A stretch of 64,000 bases of DNA. Origin: Nocardioides ungokensis (GTDB lineage: Bacteria; Actinomycetota; Actinomycetes; Propionibacteriales; Nocardioidaceae). Under the pieces are notes generated by a model. The model was given only the letters and a program-made list of their open reading frames with translations, searched no databases and was not told where the DNA came from. The position numbers and the translations under genes are program-made. Below, piece by piece: positions 1 to 9,639 of the stretch (within the stretch, counting starts at the first letter, position 1; each line of letters begins with the position of its first letter). The stretch is taken from contig NZ_CP059164.1 of NCBI RefSeq assembly GCF_013466985.1, positions 3,729,001 to 3,793,000 of the forward strand, read 5' to 3'.

Positions 1-353
1 GCAGCAGCGCCGGGTGGTGTTCACGTAGCGCCCCCGAACCGCTCGAGGAACGACTCCCCCGCCAGCTTCATGAAGCCCGCCGACACCACGAGGTCGGCTC
101 GAAGGCCGCGACGGTGTCGGCCATGGCGCGGTCCCCAGTGGTCCCGGCTGCTGAAGTGGCCGACCTTCTTCACGAACGTCGGGATGCCGGCGCGCTCGGC
201 GCGGGCCAGGCCCTCGATGTCGTCGCGGTCGGCGCCGACGGCCACCACGCGGGCGCCGTACGCCGGGTCCGCGGTGGCGTCGAGCAGGGCCTGGAGATTG
301 GTGCCGGAGCCCGACACGAGCACGACGAGTCGCGCGGGGGTGGGGGTCGGCAC
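1..353 (-). CDS. purN: Phosphoribosylglycinamide formyltransferase, partial and frameshifted
   Basis: Transfers a formyl group from 10-formyl-THF to GAR in de novo purine synthesis, in the cytosol. The N-terminus carries the GART pattern (LVVLVSGSGTNLQALLDA) and later VVSAGFMKL, both typical of PurN. The gene runs off the left edge. Reading frame is lost twice: around 95-165 a compensating pair replaces an expected DRAMADTVAAFE stretch, which is readable in another frame, and around 30-48 a shift creates a false stop at 21 although RYVNT continues in the next frame. The start is GTG at 353, with a TAGACT hexamer at 360-365 leaving only 6 nt before it, so the mRNA is probably leaderless. It follows the DUF6350 gene, the same order as Rv0955-purN in Mycobacterium. 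The frameshifts look like sequence errors. Confidence 0.88.
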
Positions 354-385
354 GCGCGCAGTCTAACCAGCGCGTGCCGGTGGGC

Positions 386-1649
386 TCAGGCGGTCTCGGC
401 GGCGCGACGGGCCGCGCGGCGCTGCCACCAGGTGACGGCCAGGCCGCCGACGAGACCGCCCACGCCGAAGGCCGTGATCGCGTGCACGAGCACGTCGAAG
501 GAGAACGGACCGACGTGCTGCATTCGGCCGGGCCCGACGGCACCGCCGGCGAGGGAGGCGAGCAAACCCGAAGAGCACGCCGGCAGCCACGCCCCCGGCG
601 CAGCCGCGCCGCGCCCTCGTCCCAGCGCAGGGTCGGCAGCCGGCGCTGCGCCTGGACGGCGGCGTACGCCGCGACCAGCACGGGCAACGCGACCACGGCG
701 ACGGTCCAGCCCGGGGTGGGCCCCTCGTCGGGCAGCGCCGCGAGCAGCGGGAACATCGGCAGCGGGCCGAGCACGACCAGCGTCGGCGAGACCAGGGTGT
801 GGGCGCCGACCGCGAAGCCGGGGCCGAGCAGGTAGGACCCCGAGAACGCCACCGCGTTGGGCACCAGGACCGCACTGAGCAGCACCAGCAGGCTCGCGTC
901 GCCGGCGTCGGTGTGCAGCCGGGACATCACGTTGGCGGCCGCGCCGAGGTCGACGACCAGGGCGCCGAGGAAGCAGAGCGTGGCCATCGCGAGCCAGGTC
1001 ACCAGGATGCGCCGGCAGGCCGCGGCCGCGCCGCGCACGGTCCCGGGGAGGTACGCCGTCCAGATCGCGGCGCGTCCCGACCCGATCGCGATGGCCGGGA
1101 GCCCGAACATCGCGCACAGCAGCACGACCCACTCGACCACCCGGCCGCGCGAGGCGCCACGGTGGTGGCCGTGGCGAGCGAGGCGGTGACCAGGGCGACC
1201 GCGAGGTAGCCGAGCGTGAAGAAGCACCAGGCCACCGGGACCGTCCAGTCCCGCTCGCCGTCGGCGATGCCGTCGGCGTCCGGGCCGTGACCCGAGACCG
1301 AGTCCCCGACCCGGTGGCCGATCCGCCAGATCGCCCACGCGCAGAGGAACGTGACGCCCAGCGGGACCGCCGAGATCGCCACCCCCTCGACGGAGATCCC
1401 GGACCCGTGGGCCAGGAGCCACCCGAGCGCCCCCACGCGCAGTCCGCCGCGCGAGGTCCCGTGGGCGCCGGCGTCGGTCAGGAACCAGCCCACGACCCCC
1501 ACCGCCAGGCAGACCAGCAGGGTCGAGGCCGCCGCCGCCGCACCCCCCAGCACGGCGATCAGGGCCAGGGGCCGACGGTGTCCGAGGTCCCCACCTGCGT
1601 CGCTGACGCCGGTGGAGGCCGTGGTCGATCGAGGGAGCAGCGAAGTCAT
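386..1649 (-). CDS. DUF6350 polytopic membrane protein, PerM-like (frameshifted)
   Basis: Integral membrane protein of the DUF6350 family. The M. tuberculosis member PerM (Rv0955) sits directly before purN, as here, and has been linked to cell division and persistence. The N-terminal part shows a run of hydrophobic helices and family-typical text such as GWFLTDAGAHGT, RVGALGWLLAHGSG and GHRVGDSVSGHGPDA. The reading frame breaks near 1140-1165 and again near 555-600, but hydrophobic helices continue in the neighbouring frames (for example FSGSYLLGPGFAVGAHTLVSPT) down to the TGA at 386-388, so I treat it as one gene of about 420 residues. The start chosen is ATG 1649 (MTSLLPRS), because upstream residues are polar and unlike the family. 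Function in this organism is inferred from synteny. Confidence 0.8.
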
Positions 1650-1740
1650 GGCCCGGCCATCATCACCCGCCCGAGGGACCGATCCGGGGCTCCACGCCGG
1701 TTGGCACCAGCCCCGCGCGCTCCCGTACCTTGGACCGGTC

Positions 1741-3595
1741 ATGAGGAATCCCGACGAGTTCGACGCGTTCTACAAGGACGCCCGCGACCGGCTTCTCCTC
1801 CAGACCTACGCGCTCACCGGGGACCTGCCCGCCGCACGGGCCGCGGTCCGCGACTCGTTCGTGTCGCCTGGCACCATTGGCGCAAGGTGTCCCGGCTCAA
1901 GGACCCGAGGCCTGGGCGCGCCCGCACGCCTGGTCCCACGCGCAGCGCCGCCACACCGCCCGGCTCTGGCACCGCGACAAGGGCCGGACCCCGAGGTCCG
2001 CGCCACGCTGGAGGCGCTGGCCAAGCTGCCGGTGACCCAGCGCAAGATCCTGCTGCTCGCGCAGCTCTCGACCGTGTCGATGACCGACCTGGCCCGCGAG
2101 GTCGGCCTGCGCGGGTCGAGGCGGAGCAGCAGCTGCAGACCGCGTCCGCCCAGTTCGCCGTCCAGCGCGGTGTGCCCACCACGAGCATCCGGTCGCTCTT
2201 CGAGGCACTGCGCACCCAGGTCGGGGAGGGCCGGTGGCCCCGCGCGACGATCATCCGGCGCGCCGGCGCGGCTCGGCGTCGTACCCACACCGCAGTGGGC
2301 GCCGTGGCCGCGGTCGCGGCCCTGGTCCTCACCGGGTCGCTGGTGTTCGACGCCGCCGGCCTCCGGCCCACGCTCGACCGGGGCAACGCGTCCTCGACGG
2401 CCGCGACGACCAACGCCGGAGGCAGCACCTCCGCCCGGCCCAAGGCCGAGCCGGAGGCGCTGCCGGACCCGCGATGCTCACGGGACGGCAGCTCGCCCAC
2501 GTCGTGCGGGGGCCGGGCTGGCGGGTCGAGGAGACCAGCGACAACACCAAGGGCGACGGCCTGGTGCTCCCCTGCCAGCAGGAGAGGTACGCCGACCCGC
2601 GGGGCACCGCGGCCCTGCTGCGCACCTTCTCCACCTCCCACCAGAAGCCTCCGGCGCGCTCGGAGGCCTACCAGGCCACCGAGGTCTCCCAGTCGGAGAA
2701 GGCGGCAGCGAAGACCTACGACCGGGCCCTCACCTGGTACGCCGGCTGCCTGGACTCCCGGGTACAGCTGCTGTCGACCCACCGGGTGGACCGGCTCGGC
2801 GACCAGGCCACGCTGCTCGTGCTGCAGGCCTGGCGGCAGCCGGCGACCATGGTCGTCGGCGTCGCCCGGACCGGAGCACTGACCACGACGACCCTGGTCC
2901 GCGCTCCGGGGACCGCGGCCCCCGACCCGGGCCGCGCGACCGACCTGCTCGGCGCTGCCGTCGACAACCTCTGCCACCTCCCGGACGGCGGCGCGTGCTC
3001 GCGACGCCCCCGCCTCGCCGCCGCCCCGCCGGTCCCCGTCGGGCAGGTGCCCGGCATGCTCGGCGAGATCGACCTGCCGCCGGTCACCGGCGTGATCCGC
3101 CCCTGGGTCGGGACCGAGCCCCGCAAGGCGGTCAGCAACGTCGCCGCCACCAACTGCGACCGGGCCGACTTCAGCGCCTCGGGCATCAGCAACAACCTGA
3201 CCCGCGCCTTCGTGATCCCGGGCGCGAAGCTGCCCGACGAGTTCGGCCTCACCGAGACGGTCGGGTCGATGCCCGCTCCCCGGGCGCACGCGTTCGTCGA
3301 GCAGGTCCGTTCCAGGATGACCGCCTGCCCCGACAAGGACCTCGGCACGGACGTCACCCTCATCGCCCACCAGACGTCGAAGACGACCGACCTGAGCGTG
3401 TGGCACGTGACGACCCAGATCAGCGACAAGACCTCGGTCGAGTTCCTGATGGGCATCGTCCGGGACGGCACCGCCGTGGCACAGGTCGGGTTCGTGCCGT
3501 CCGGCAAGGTCACGATGGCGGCGGGCGCCTTCCCCGCCCTCGTGCACCGGGCCCTGGAGCGGCTGCCCGCGCTGCCGCCCCCGGCGAAGGGCTGA
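1741..3595 (+). CDS. Sigma-like protein fused to a membrane anchor and extracytoplasmic domain (frameshifted)
   Basis: Residues 1-30 (DEFDAFYKDARDRLLLQTYALTGD) resemble ECF sigma region 2, and LAKLPVTQRKILLLAQLSTVSMTDLAREVGL resembles the region-4 helix-turn-helix. A single hydrophobic segment (HTAVGAVAAVAALVLTGSL) follows, then about 420 residues expected outside the membrane, with cysteines (LPCQQ, YAGCLDS, NLCHL, TNCDR, TACPDK) that could form disulfides. At least five single-base losses break the frame (near 1865, 1909, 1982, 2110, 2472). Joining the frames gives a continuous protein of about 620 residues. Start ATG 1741; a TTGGCA/TACCTT promoter-like pair lies at 1701-1731. The next two genes encode a separate ECF sigma and membrane sensor of similar layout. 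Whether it binds RNA polymerase is unknown. It may be a membrane-tethered sigma or a non-functional sigma-like regulator. Confidence 0.6.
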
Positions 3596-3624
3596 AACCT
3601 CCAGCAATTTCCCCGTGTCCGTGC

Positions 3625-3648
3625 AACCGTGTGTGCCGCCGAGGCGTA
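3625..3648 (+). promoter_or_regulatory. ECF-type promoter (AACC-N16-CGTA)
   Basis: AACC at 3625-3628 and CGTA at 3645-3648 are separated by exactly 16 nt and lie about 50 nt before the ECF gene at 3699. The spacing and boxes fit the SigE-type ECF consensus of actinomycetes and suggest autoregulation. The same arrangement precedes the second ECF gene and the beta-helix gene. Confidence 0.5.
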
Positions 3649-3698
3649 TCCCTCCCGACAGACACCACAGCAACACCACACGAGACGGGGACGGGTCG

Positions 3699-4211
3699 AT
3701 GGACGAACGCGAGTTCGACGACTTCTACAACGCCTCCTTCGCGCGCATCACCGGGCAGGTCTACGCCATGATCGGCAGTCGCGACGAGGCCGAGGAGTGC
3801 GTCCAGGAGGCGTTCGTCCGCGCCTGGGCGCACCGCCGCAAGCTGGACCATGCCGAGTACCCGGAGGCCTGGGTCCGCACCACGGCGTACCGCCTCGCGG
3901 TTAGCCGCTGGCGGCGTACGACACGGGGCAGACGCCCGGCGGATCGGGCCCTGGGCGCCGCGACGGAGACGGCGGCACCGAGCGAGACCCACGTCGCGCT
4001 CGTCGCCGCGCTCAAGCAGCTGCCCCAGGCCCAGCGCCAGGCGCTGGTGCTGCACCACCTCGCCGACCTGCCGGTCCAGCAGGTGGCCCGCGAGGTGGGC
4101 GTGCCCGAAGGAACCATCAAGGCCCGGCTCAGCCGCGGCCGCGCCGCGCTCGCCGCGCTGCTCTCCGATGACACCAACGGCGGCCTCCAGGAGGGAGCGA
4201 GCCATGTCTGA
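3699..4211 (+). CDS. ECF sigma factor, SigE-family
   Basis: A 170-residue ECF sigma factor. Region 2 is DEREFDDFYNASFARITGQVYAMIGSRDEAEECVQEAFVRAW, which would contact the -10 element and core polymerase. Region 4 is ALKQLPQAQRQALVLHHLADLPVQQVAREVGVPEGTIKARLSRGRAAL, an HTH for the -35. I chose ATG 3699 over upstream ATGs because homology begins at MDEREFDDFY; the preceding 28 codons look untranslated. The stop overlaps the start of the membrane-sensor gene (ATG 4204), so the two are translationally coupled, the usual sigma/anti-sigma arrangement. An AACC-N16-CGTA element upstream suggests it reads its own promoter. The signal it answers to is unknown. Confidence 0.9.
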   Translation: MDEREFDDFYNASFARITGQVYAMIGSRDEAEECVQEAFVRAWAHRRKLDHAEYPEAWVRTTAYRLAVSRWRRTTRGRRPADRALGAATETAAPSETHVALVAALKQLPQAQRQALVLHHLADLPVQQVAREVGVPEGTIKARLSRGRAALAALLSDDTNGGLQEGASHV

Positions 4212-5634
4212 CCCGATCCGGGACCTCGAGAACCTCAAGCACGAAGGAATGACCGTGAACCCGCTGCCCGCTTCCGAGGTGCGCCGCCGCGGCACCCGCA
4301 TGCGGCGCCGCAACAACGCGATCGCCGCCGTCGGCGCGCTCGCCGTCATCGCGGTGGTCGCCACCCCGCTGGCCGTGGTGGCCCGCGGCGGCGACCACGC
4401 GGAGCCCGGTCCGGCCGACAGCCCGTCGCCGAGCCCGACCCGGACCGTCCGGACCGACTGGCTCCAGACGATCCCGGGCGAGGTCGACCTCACCGCCCTG
4501 CCGGACAGCGCGACGTTCACTTTCACGGCGCGCCCCGACTCCGTGGTCGACGACCTGACGCTCTGCGGGGTCCCGACCTACTCGACCAGGTCGAACGACC
4601 CCGTCGCGCCGGCCGTCGACACCCTCGGCGCGACCCACGGCGAGGCGGGCACGGACGGCAACGCCGGCCGCACGCTCGCGCTCTACGAGAACGACCAGGT
4701 GGCGGCGAAGGTGCTCGACGCGGTCCGGCACGGCGTCGAGTCCTGCCCGACCGAGCAGCAGGGAGCAGGGGCGCCCCTGGTGTACGCCGCGGTCGACACC
4801 CAGCTGCCGACGGACGACTCGTTCGTCTTCACCCAGCAGGCGAAGATGGACAAGAACCTCCTCGCCGACCTCACGGTGTTCCAGGTCGCCCGCGTCGGCA
4901 ACGCGATCTACCTGGCCACCGACCACACCAGCGCCGGCGGTCAGCAGGTCGCCGACGCCGAGGTGCGGCGGCTGGCCGAGTGGTCGGCGCCGGTCCTGAG
5001 CGACATGTGCGTCTTCGCGGCCGAGCCGTGCCGCTCCCCGTCGGTCGTCACGTCGTCGTCCGCCTCCCCGGCCATCGGCGAGGGAGCGGTCAGCGCCATC
5101 CCCGCGGACTTCCCGCTGGACCGCGGCATCGTCCAGCCCGAAGGAGGCCCGCTCGACGGTCCCTCCGCGAAGGCCGGCGGCGTACCCCCGCTGGACCTGT
5201 GCGGGGCCTCGGTGTGGCCCGTCTCGGGGGTCGAGCGGCTGGCCGTGACCTCCAACGCCCCGCAGTACCAGGAGAGCCGCGAGCTCGTGACCTTCTCCCG
5301 GACCGAGGACGTGACCGCGGCACTCGACGCGATCCGCGCCGCCGTCCAGGCCTGCCCGACGATCCCGGGGGCCAAGCCGGCCGACGACCAGGTCGTCACG
5401 CCGCTCGCGGAGGACCTGTCCGCCGCCGACGACTCGGTGACCTTCTCGGTCACCTACCGCACCGGGCTCGGCGGAGGCGTCTACCAGTTCGCCCGGGTCG
5501 GCCGGGCCCTGGTGGGCACCTTCAACGGCGGCGAGTGGTCCAAGGACAGCGCCGCCCAGGCCGCACCGTCGATCACCGGCGACACCAAGTCACTCCTCCC
5601 GGAGCTTTGCATCTGGACCGTGCAGGGCTGCTGA
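4204..5634 (+). CDS. Single-pass membrane sensor / probable anti-sigma partner with duplicated outer domain
   Basis: About 476 residues: a short cytoplasmic arm, one membrane segment (NNAIAAVGALAVIAVVATPLAVVA, roughly residues 35-58), a Pro/Ser/Thr linker, then a large extracytoplasmic region. That region appears duplicated: each half has an LCG motif (LTLCGVPTYS and LDLCGASVWPV), a central stretch beginning with DDS plus alternating hydrophobics, a QxARVG motif (FQVARVGNAIYLA and YQFARVGRALVGT) and a terminal cysteine (DMCVF and ELCIW). No HxxxCxxC zinc-binding anti-sigma motif is visible, so it is not a canonical ZAS protein. Start overlap with the sigma gene makes it the likely anti-sigma or signal receptor. 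The outer domain is somewhat reminiscent of PknH-type sensor domains, but I cannot confirm that. Confidence 0.7.
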   Translation: MSDPIRDLENLKHEGMTVNPLPASEVRRRGTRMRRRNNAIAAVGALAVIAVVATPLAVVARGGDHAEPGPADSPSPSPTRTVRTDWLQTIPGEVDLTALPDSATFTFTARPDSVVDDLTLCGVPTYSTRSNDPVAPAVDTLGATHGEAGTDGNAGRTLALYENDQVAAKVLDAVRHGVESCPTEQQGAGAPLVYAAVDTQLPTDDSFVFTQQAKMDKNLLADLTVFQVARVGNAIYLATDHTSAGGQQVADAEVRRLAEWSAPVLSDMCVFAAEPCRSPSVVTSSSASPAIGEGAVSAIPADFPLDRGIVQPEGGPLDGPSAKAGGVPPLDLCGASVWPVSGVERLAVTSNAPQYQESRELVTFSRTEDVTAALDAIRAAVQACPTIPGAKPADDQVVTPLAEDLSAADDSVTFSVTYRTGLGGGVYQFARVGRALVGTFNGGEWSKDSAAQAAPSITGDTKSLLPELCIWTVQGC

Positions 5635-5667
5635 GCACGGCGACCCTGTCGCCCGGCGCGCAGAAAT

Positions 5668-5705
5668 GGCACCGACCCGTCGTCAGCAGACGACGGGTCG
5701 GTGCC
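5668..5705. terminator. Bidirectional intrinsic terminator hairpin
   Basis: A perfect 17-bp stem (5668-5684 with 5689-5705) around a 4-nt AGCA loop lies between the convergent ends of the membrane-sensor gene and sucD. It has no T-tract, as is common in high-GC actinobacteria. Confidence 0.85.
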
Positions 5706-5730
5706 GTTCGAGCGGTTGGACCAGCCAGGC

Positions 5731-6623
5731 TCAGAGGTTCTTGAGGACCTCTCGCATGAGCTCGGCGGTCTCGGACGGCGTCTTGCCGACCCTCACGCCG
5801 ACGGCCTCGAGGGCCTCCTTCTTGGCCTGCGCGGTGCCGGACGAGCCGGACACGATCGCGCCGGCGTGGCCCATCGTCTTGCCCTCGGGGCGGTGAAGCC
5901 CGCGACGTAGCCGACGACCGGCTTGGTGACGTGGTCCTTGATGTACGCCGCGGCGCGCTCCTCGGCGTCGCCACCGATCTCGCCGATCATCACGATCGCC
6001 TTGGTCTCGGGGTCGTTCTCGAACGCCTCGAGGGCGTCGATGTGCGTGGTCCCGATGATCGGGTCACCGCCGATGCCGATGGCGGTCGAGAAGCCGTAGT
6101 CACGGAGCTCGTACATCATCTGGTAGGTCAGCGTGCCCGACTTCGACACGAGCCCGACCGGGCCCTTGCCCGCGATGGTGTGCGGGGTGATGCCGGCCAG
6201 CGACTCCTCCGGGGTGATGATCCCGGGGCAGTTCGGGCCGATCATGCGGGTGGACCCCTGGTTGCTGGGGCTCTGCAGGTAGGACCACACCTCAGCGGTG
6301 TCCTGGACCGGCACACCCTCGGTGATGACCACCAGCAGGCCGATGCCGGCGTCGATGGCCTCGATGCAGGCGTCCTTGGTGAAGGCCGGCGGCACGAAGA
6401 CCACCGACACGTCGGCGCCCGTCTCGGCCATGGCCTCCTTGACGCTGCCGAAGACCGGCAGCTCCTTGCCACCCAGCTCGACGCTGGTGCCGGCCTTGCG
6501 GGCGTTGACGCCGCCGACGATGTTGCTGCCGGCCTCGAGCATCAGGGTGGTGTGCTTGGAGCCCATCCCGCCCGTCATGCCCTGGACGATGATCTTGGAG
6601 TCCTTGTTCAGGTAGATAGACAT
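5731..6623 (-). CDS. sucD: Succinyl-CoA synthetase alpha subunit (one frameshift)
   Basis: TCA-cycle enzyme interconverting succinyl-CoA and succinate with substrate-level nucleotide phosphorylation; works as a complex with SucC. The N-terminus ([25 protein letters not shown]) is the CoA-binding Rossmann region, followed by [27 protein letters not shown] and [12 protein letters not shown]. The frame breaks near 5890 after GFTAP: a single G appears lost, and the expected continuation [14 protein letters not shown], which includes the phosphorylated active-site histidine, is readable in the next frame down to the TGA at 5731-5733. Full length would be about 297 residues, normal for the family. 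It lies 18 bp after sucC, so the two form an operon. The frameshift is probably a sequencing error because this is a central single-copy enzyme. Confidence 0.95.
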
Positions 6624-6641
6624 TGTTCTTCTCGCTCCGTC

Positions 6642-7806
6642 TCAGGCGTTGGCCAGCTCGGCGGCCTTGTCGGCCGCACCATCCATCGTGTCGACCAGCG
6701 TCACCAGCGGGTGGTTCAGCTCGGTCAGGATGGCCCGTCCCGCGTCGACGTTGTTGCCGTCGAGGCGGACGACCAGCGGCTTGGTGGCCTCGTCGCCGAG
6801 GATCTCCAGCGCGCCCTTGATGCCGTTGGCGACCTCGTCGCAGGCCGTCCCCCGTGATGCCGCCGAACACGTTGACGAACACGCTCTTGACCTGGGCGTC
6901 GTGGAGGATCACGTCGAGGCCGTCGGCCATCACCTGGGCGTTCGCGCCGCCACCGATGTCGAGGAAGTTCGCCGGCTTCACGCCGCCGTGCGCCTCACCG
7001 GCGTAGGCGACCACGTCGAGGGTCGACATGACCAGGCCCGCGCCGTTGCCGATGATGCCGACCTGGCCGTCGAGCTTGACGTAGTTGAGGCCCTTGTCCT
7101 TGGCCTTGGCCTCGAGCGGGTCGGTCTCGTCCTTGATCTCGAAGGCCTCGTGGTCGGGGTGACGCACCTCGGAGGCGTTGTCGTCGAGCGACACCTTGCC
7201 GTCGAGGGCCTCGAGCTTGTCGCCGGCCAGCTTCGCGAGCGGGTTGACCTCGACGAGCGTCGCGTCCTCCTCGACGAAGACCTTGTAGAGCGACTGGATC
7301 ATCGCGACGGCCTGCTCGAAGACGGCCTCGGGGAACTTGGCCTCGGTCGCGATCGCGCGGGCCTTCTCCTCGTCGACACCGGCGCCCGGGTCGATCGCGA
7401 TCTGCTTGACGGCGTCGGGGTTGGTCTTGGCGACCTCCTCGATCTCGACGCCGCCCTCGACGCTGGCGATGCAGAGGTACCGACGGTTGGCCCGGTCGAG
7501 CAGGAACGAGAAGTAGTACTCCTCCTCCGGCGGCGTCGCCGGCGTGACCAGCACCCGGTTGACCGTCAGGCCCTTGATCTCCATGCCCAGGATGTCGGAG
7601 GCGTACTCGAAGGCCTCGTCGGCGGTCTTGGCGAGCTTCACGCCGCCGGCCTTGCCGCGGCCGCCGGCCTTGACCTGCGCCTTGACGACGGTCACACCGC
7701 CGATCTCCTCAGCAGCAGCCCTTGCGGCCTCGGCGGTCTCGACGACGACGCCCAGCGTCGTTGCCACACCATGCTTGGCGAAGAGCTCCTTCGCCTGGTA
7801 TTCCAT
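6642..7806 (-). CDS. sucC: Succinyl-CoA synthetase beta subunit (one frameshift)
   Basis: ATP-grasp subunit that partners SucD in the TCA cycle. Start at ATG 7806 ([14 protein letters not shown]), the conserved SucC N-terminus; the ORF is open for 21 more codons upstream without family similarity. Recognisable blocks include [46 protein letters not shown], and the glycine-rich [18 protein letters not shown]. After NVFGGIT the frame is lost near 6848-6856: one extra base in a G run turns the expected [17 protein letters not shown] into another frame. It then reads through to [17 protein letters not shown] and the stop at 6642-6644. Joined length is about 388 residues, normal for SucC. Confidence 0.95.
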
Positions 7807-7995
7807 CAGATCCACAGATCCACCAAGTCCTCTGTCGTTGCTGGCGGTCGGCGGGGTCGGCGACCGCACGTACTCCCCGGCACCTTAGACCCGGCGTACG
7901 GCGTACGACGAGACCGGGTCGCCGGACGTGACGCACGCAACGCAGCAGCAATCAGGGGCGCAAAGTCGATCACGCGAGGGCGCGCGAGGGGCTGG

Positions 7996-8419
7996 TCAGG
8001 CCGACGCGCCCTCGGCGAAGTGCTCGGCCACCCAGCCGGTGATCTCGTAGGTGGGGGCACCGGGAGTGAAGACCTTGGCGACGCCGAGCTCTTCGAGGAC
8101 CGGGATGTCCTCCTCGGGGATGATCCCGCCGCCGAAGACGACGATGTCGGAGGCGTCACGCTCCGCGAGCAGGTCGACCAGCTTGCGGAAGAGCGTCATG
8201 TGGGCGCCCGAGAGGACCGAGAGGCCGATCAGGTCGGCGTCCTCCTGGATCGCGGTCTCCACGATCTGCTCGGGGGTCTGGTGCAGGCCGGTGTAGATGA
8301 CCTCGTGGCCCGCGTCGCGCAGCGCACGCGCGACGATCTTGGCACCGCGGTCGTGCCCGTCGAGGCCGGGCTTCCCCGACCACGATGCGGATCCGGGCGG
8401 TGGAGCTCGAGGAGGTCAT
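7996..8419 (-). CDS. Cobalamin-binding small subunit of an acyl-CoA mutase type enzyme (one frameshift)
   Basis: A stand-alone B12-binding domain of about 140 residues, like the small subunits of isobutyryl-CoA, hydroxyisobutyryl-CoA or ethylmalonyl-type mutases. The DxHxxG cobalamin motif is present as GLDGHDRGAK, readable once an extra base in the CCCC run near 8373-8377 is removed. Downstream come IGLSVLSGAHM (the SxL motif) and VVFGGGIIPEED (the GG motif), so all three base-off/His-on binding signatures are there. Start ATG 8419 has a TAATCT hexamer at 8426-8431, 6 nt away. No large catalytic mutase subunit is in this window, so the partner must be encoded elsewhere. Which mutase it serves cannot be told from sequence alone. 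Confidence 0.85.
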
Positions 8420-8629
8420 GGGCGCAGATTATCCGACGGGTGACCAACGCCACGCGACAGCCGCGACCAAGCCGCTGTACGCGTGAGTAATGAACGGTCG
8501 TACCCCAATCGGACGGCCTCATTCGCGAACACAATCCCCAAATAGGGGGTTTCGGTTTCCCGCCTCGTGACCCATCCGTTACAGTCGTCGCTCGCTGCCT
8601 CACCCCCCGAAATCAGCGGAGGCTCCTCC

Positions 8630-9503
8630 ATGGGCAATCACCGAGCGGATCGCCGCGGCACCGGTCGTGGACCCTCGGAGACGACCCTCAAGGCGACGAG
8701 CAGCGCCGGGGGCAGGCGCAAGGTCGAGAAGACCTCGAGCCGTCGCTCGGGCTCCCGCGGCCCGCTCTTCCGCGGCCTCCCGTCGGCACCCATCCTGCTG
8801 GGCGTGACCGCACTGGCCGTCTCGGCCGGCGGCGCCGTCACCGCGGCGAGTCCCGGACTGGTCAACTCGCAGTCGAGCGGGATCTCGCAGGCCAGCGCGC
8901 TCAGCGGCGCCAGCGACGTCTCGCGGGTGAGCCTGCTCCAGGCCCGCAGCGCCGCCATCAGCCGTGACTCGCGCCGCGACGCGCTCGCCGACTCCTCGGA
9001 CAAGCAGCTCGTCGCGCAGGCCGAGCAGCAGGCAGAGCAGCACAACGCCGCCCTGGCCAGCCTGGCGAAGCAGGCCGAGAACCAGGCCGCCAAGATCGCG
9101 CTCAACCAGTGGGTGCTGCCGGTGGACAGCTACCACCTCACCGCACGCTTCGGTGAGTGCAGCACCCTGTGGGCGTCCCTGCCACACCGGCCTGGACTTC
9201 GCCGCCCCCAGCGGCACCCCGATCCACTCGGTCGCGAACGGCGTGGTCACCTCGGTGGGCTACGACGGGTCCTACGGCAACAAGACCGTGGTCACCCTCG
9301 ATGACGGCACCGAGCTGTGGTACTGCCACCAGACGTCGTACGCCGTCAGCGTCGGCGACACCGTGCAGGCCGGCGAGACCATCGGCTACATCGGCGCCAC
9401 CGGCAACGTCACCGGCCCGCACCTCCACCTCGAGGTCCGCCCCGGCGGCGGCGACCCGGTGGACCCGTACCAGGCGCTGGTCGTCCACGGGCTCCAGCCG
9501 TAA
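8630..9503 (+). CDS. Secreted M23-family metallopeptidase (one frameshift)
   Basis: LytM/M23 zinc endopeptidase, expected to cut peptidoglycan cross-bridges outside the membrane. The N-terminus is basic and Ser/Arg-rich, followed by a hydrophobic segment (SAPILLGVTALAVSAGGAVTA, residues about 54-75) that is a signal anchor. Then comes a Gln/Ala-rich helical stretch likely to be coiled coil (LVAQAEQQAEQHNAALASLAKQAENQ) and the M23 domain. Metal-binding motifs are HTGLDFAAP and HLHLEVR. One extra C near 9166 shifts the frame between WAS and CHTGLDF; both sides are clearly family sequence. Start ATG 8630 is preceded by GGAGG at 8618-8622. The 210-bp upstream region has a weak TACAGT box at 8580-8585; I looked for a c-di-AMP riboswitch and did not see one. 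Confidence 0.88.
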
Positions 9504-9510
9504 CCAGCCA

Positions 9511-9637
9511 GCCGAGTCGGCGATGCTTGACGGCGCAGCGACGCCAGGGAGGTCAAAGAGCGCCGACTCGGCGTTCCCTCAGCGTCAACGAGCGCCGACT
9601 CGGCGTTCCCTCAGCGTCAACCAGCGCCGACTCGGCG
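9511..9637. repeat. Intergenic 32-bp repeat cluster with an inverted copy
   Basis: Two near-identical 32-nt units (9559-9590 and 9591-9622), each starting AGCGCCGACTCGGCG, are followed by a truncated third copy (9623-9637). GCCGAGTCGGCG at 9511-9522 is the reverse complement of the core, so the cluster can fold into alternative hairpins. It fills the gap between the convergent M23 and pcrA genes and may act as a terminator or be a REP-like element. Confidence 0.85.
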
Positions 9638-9639
9638 GG

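Noticed and set aside
6292..6641. Apparent 117-residue C-terminal extension of SucC overlapping sucD
   Set aside because: It is a shadow frame created by the frameshift near 6850; the true SucC end is readable at 6642.
8420..8629. Possible c-di-AMP (ydaO) riboswitch before the M23 peptidase
   Set aside because: Such genes often have one, but I could not find the conserved core motifs; only a weak CCCC/GGGG hairpin is present.
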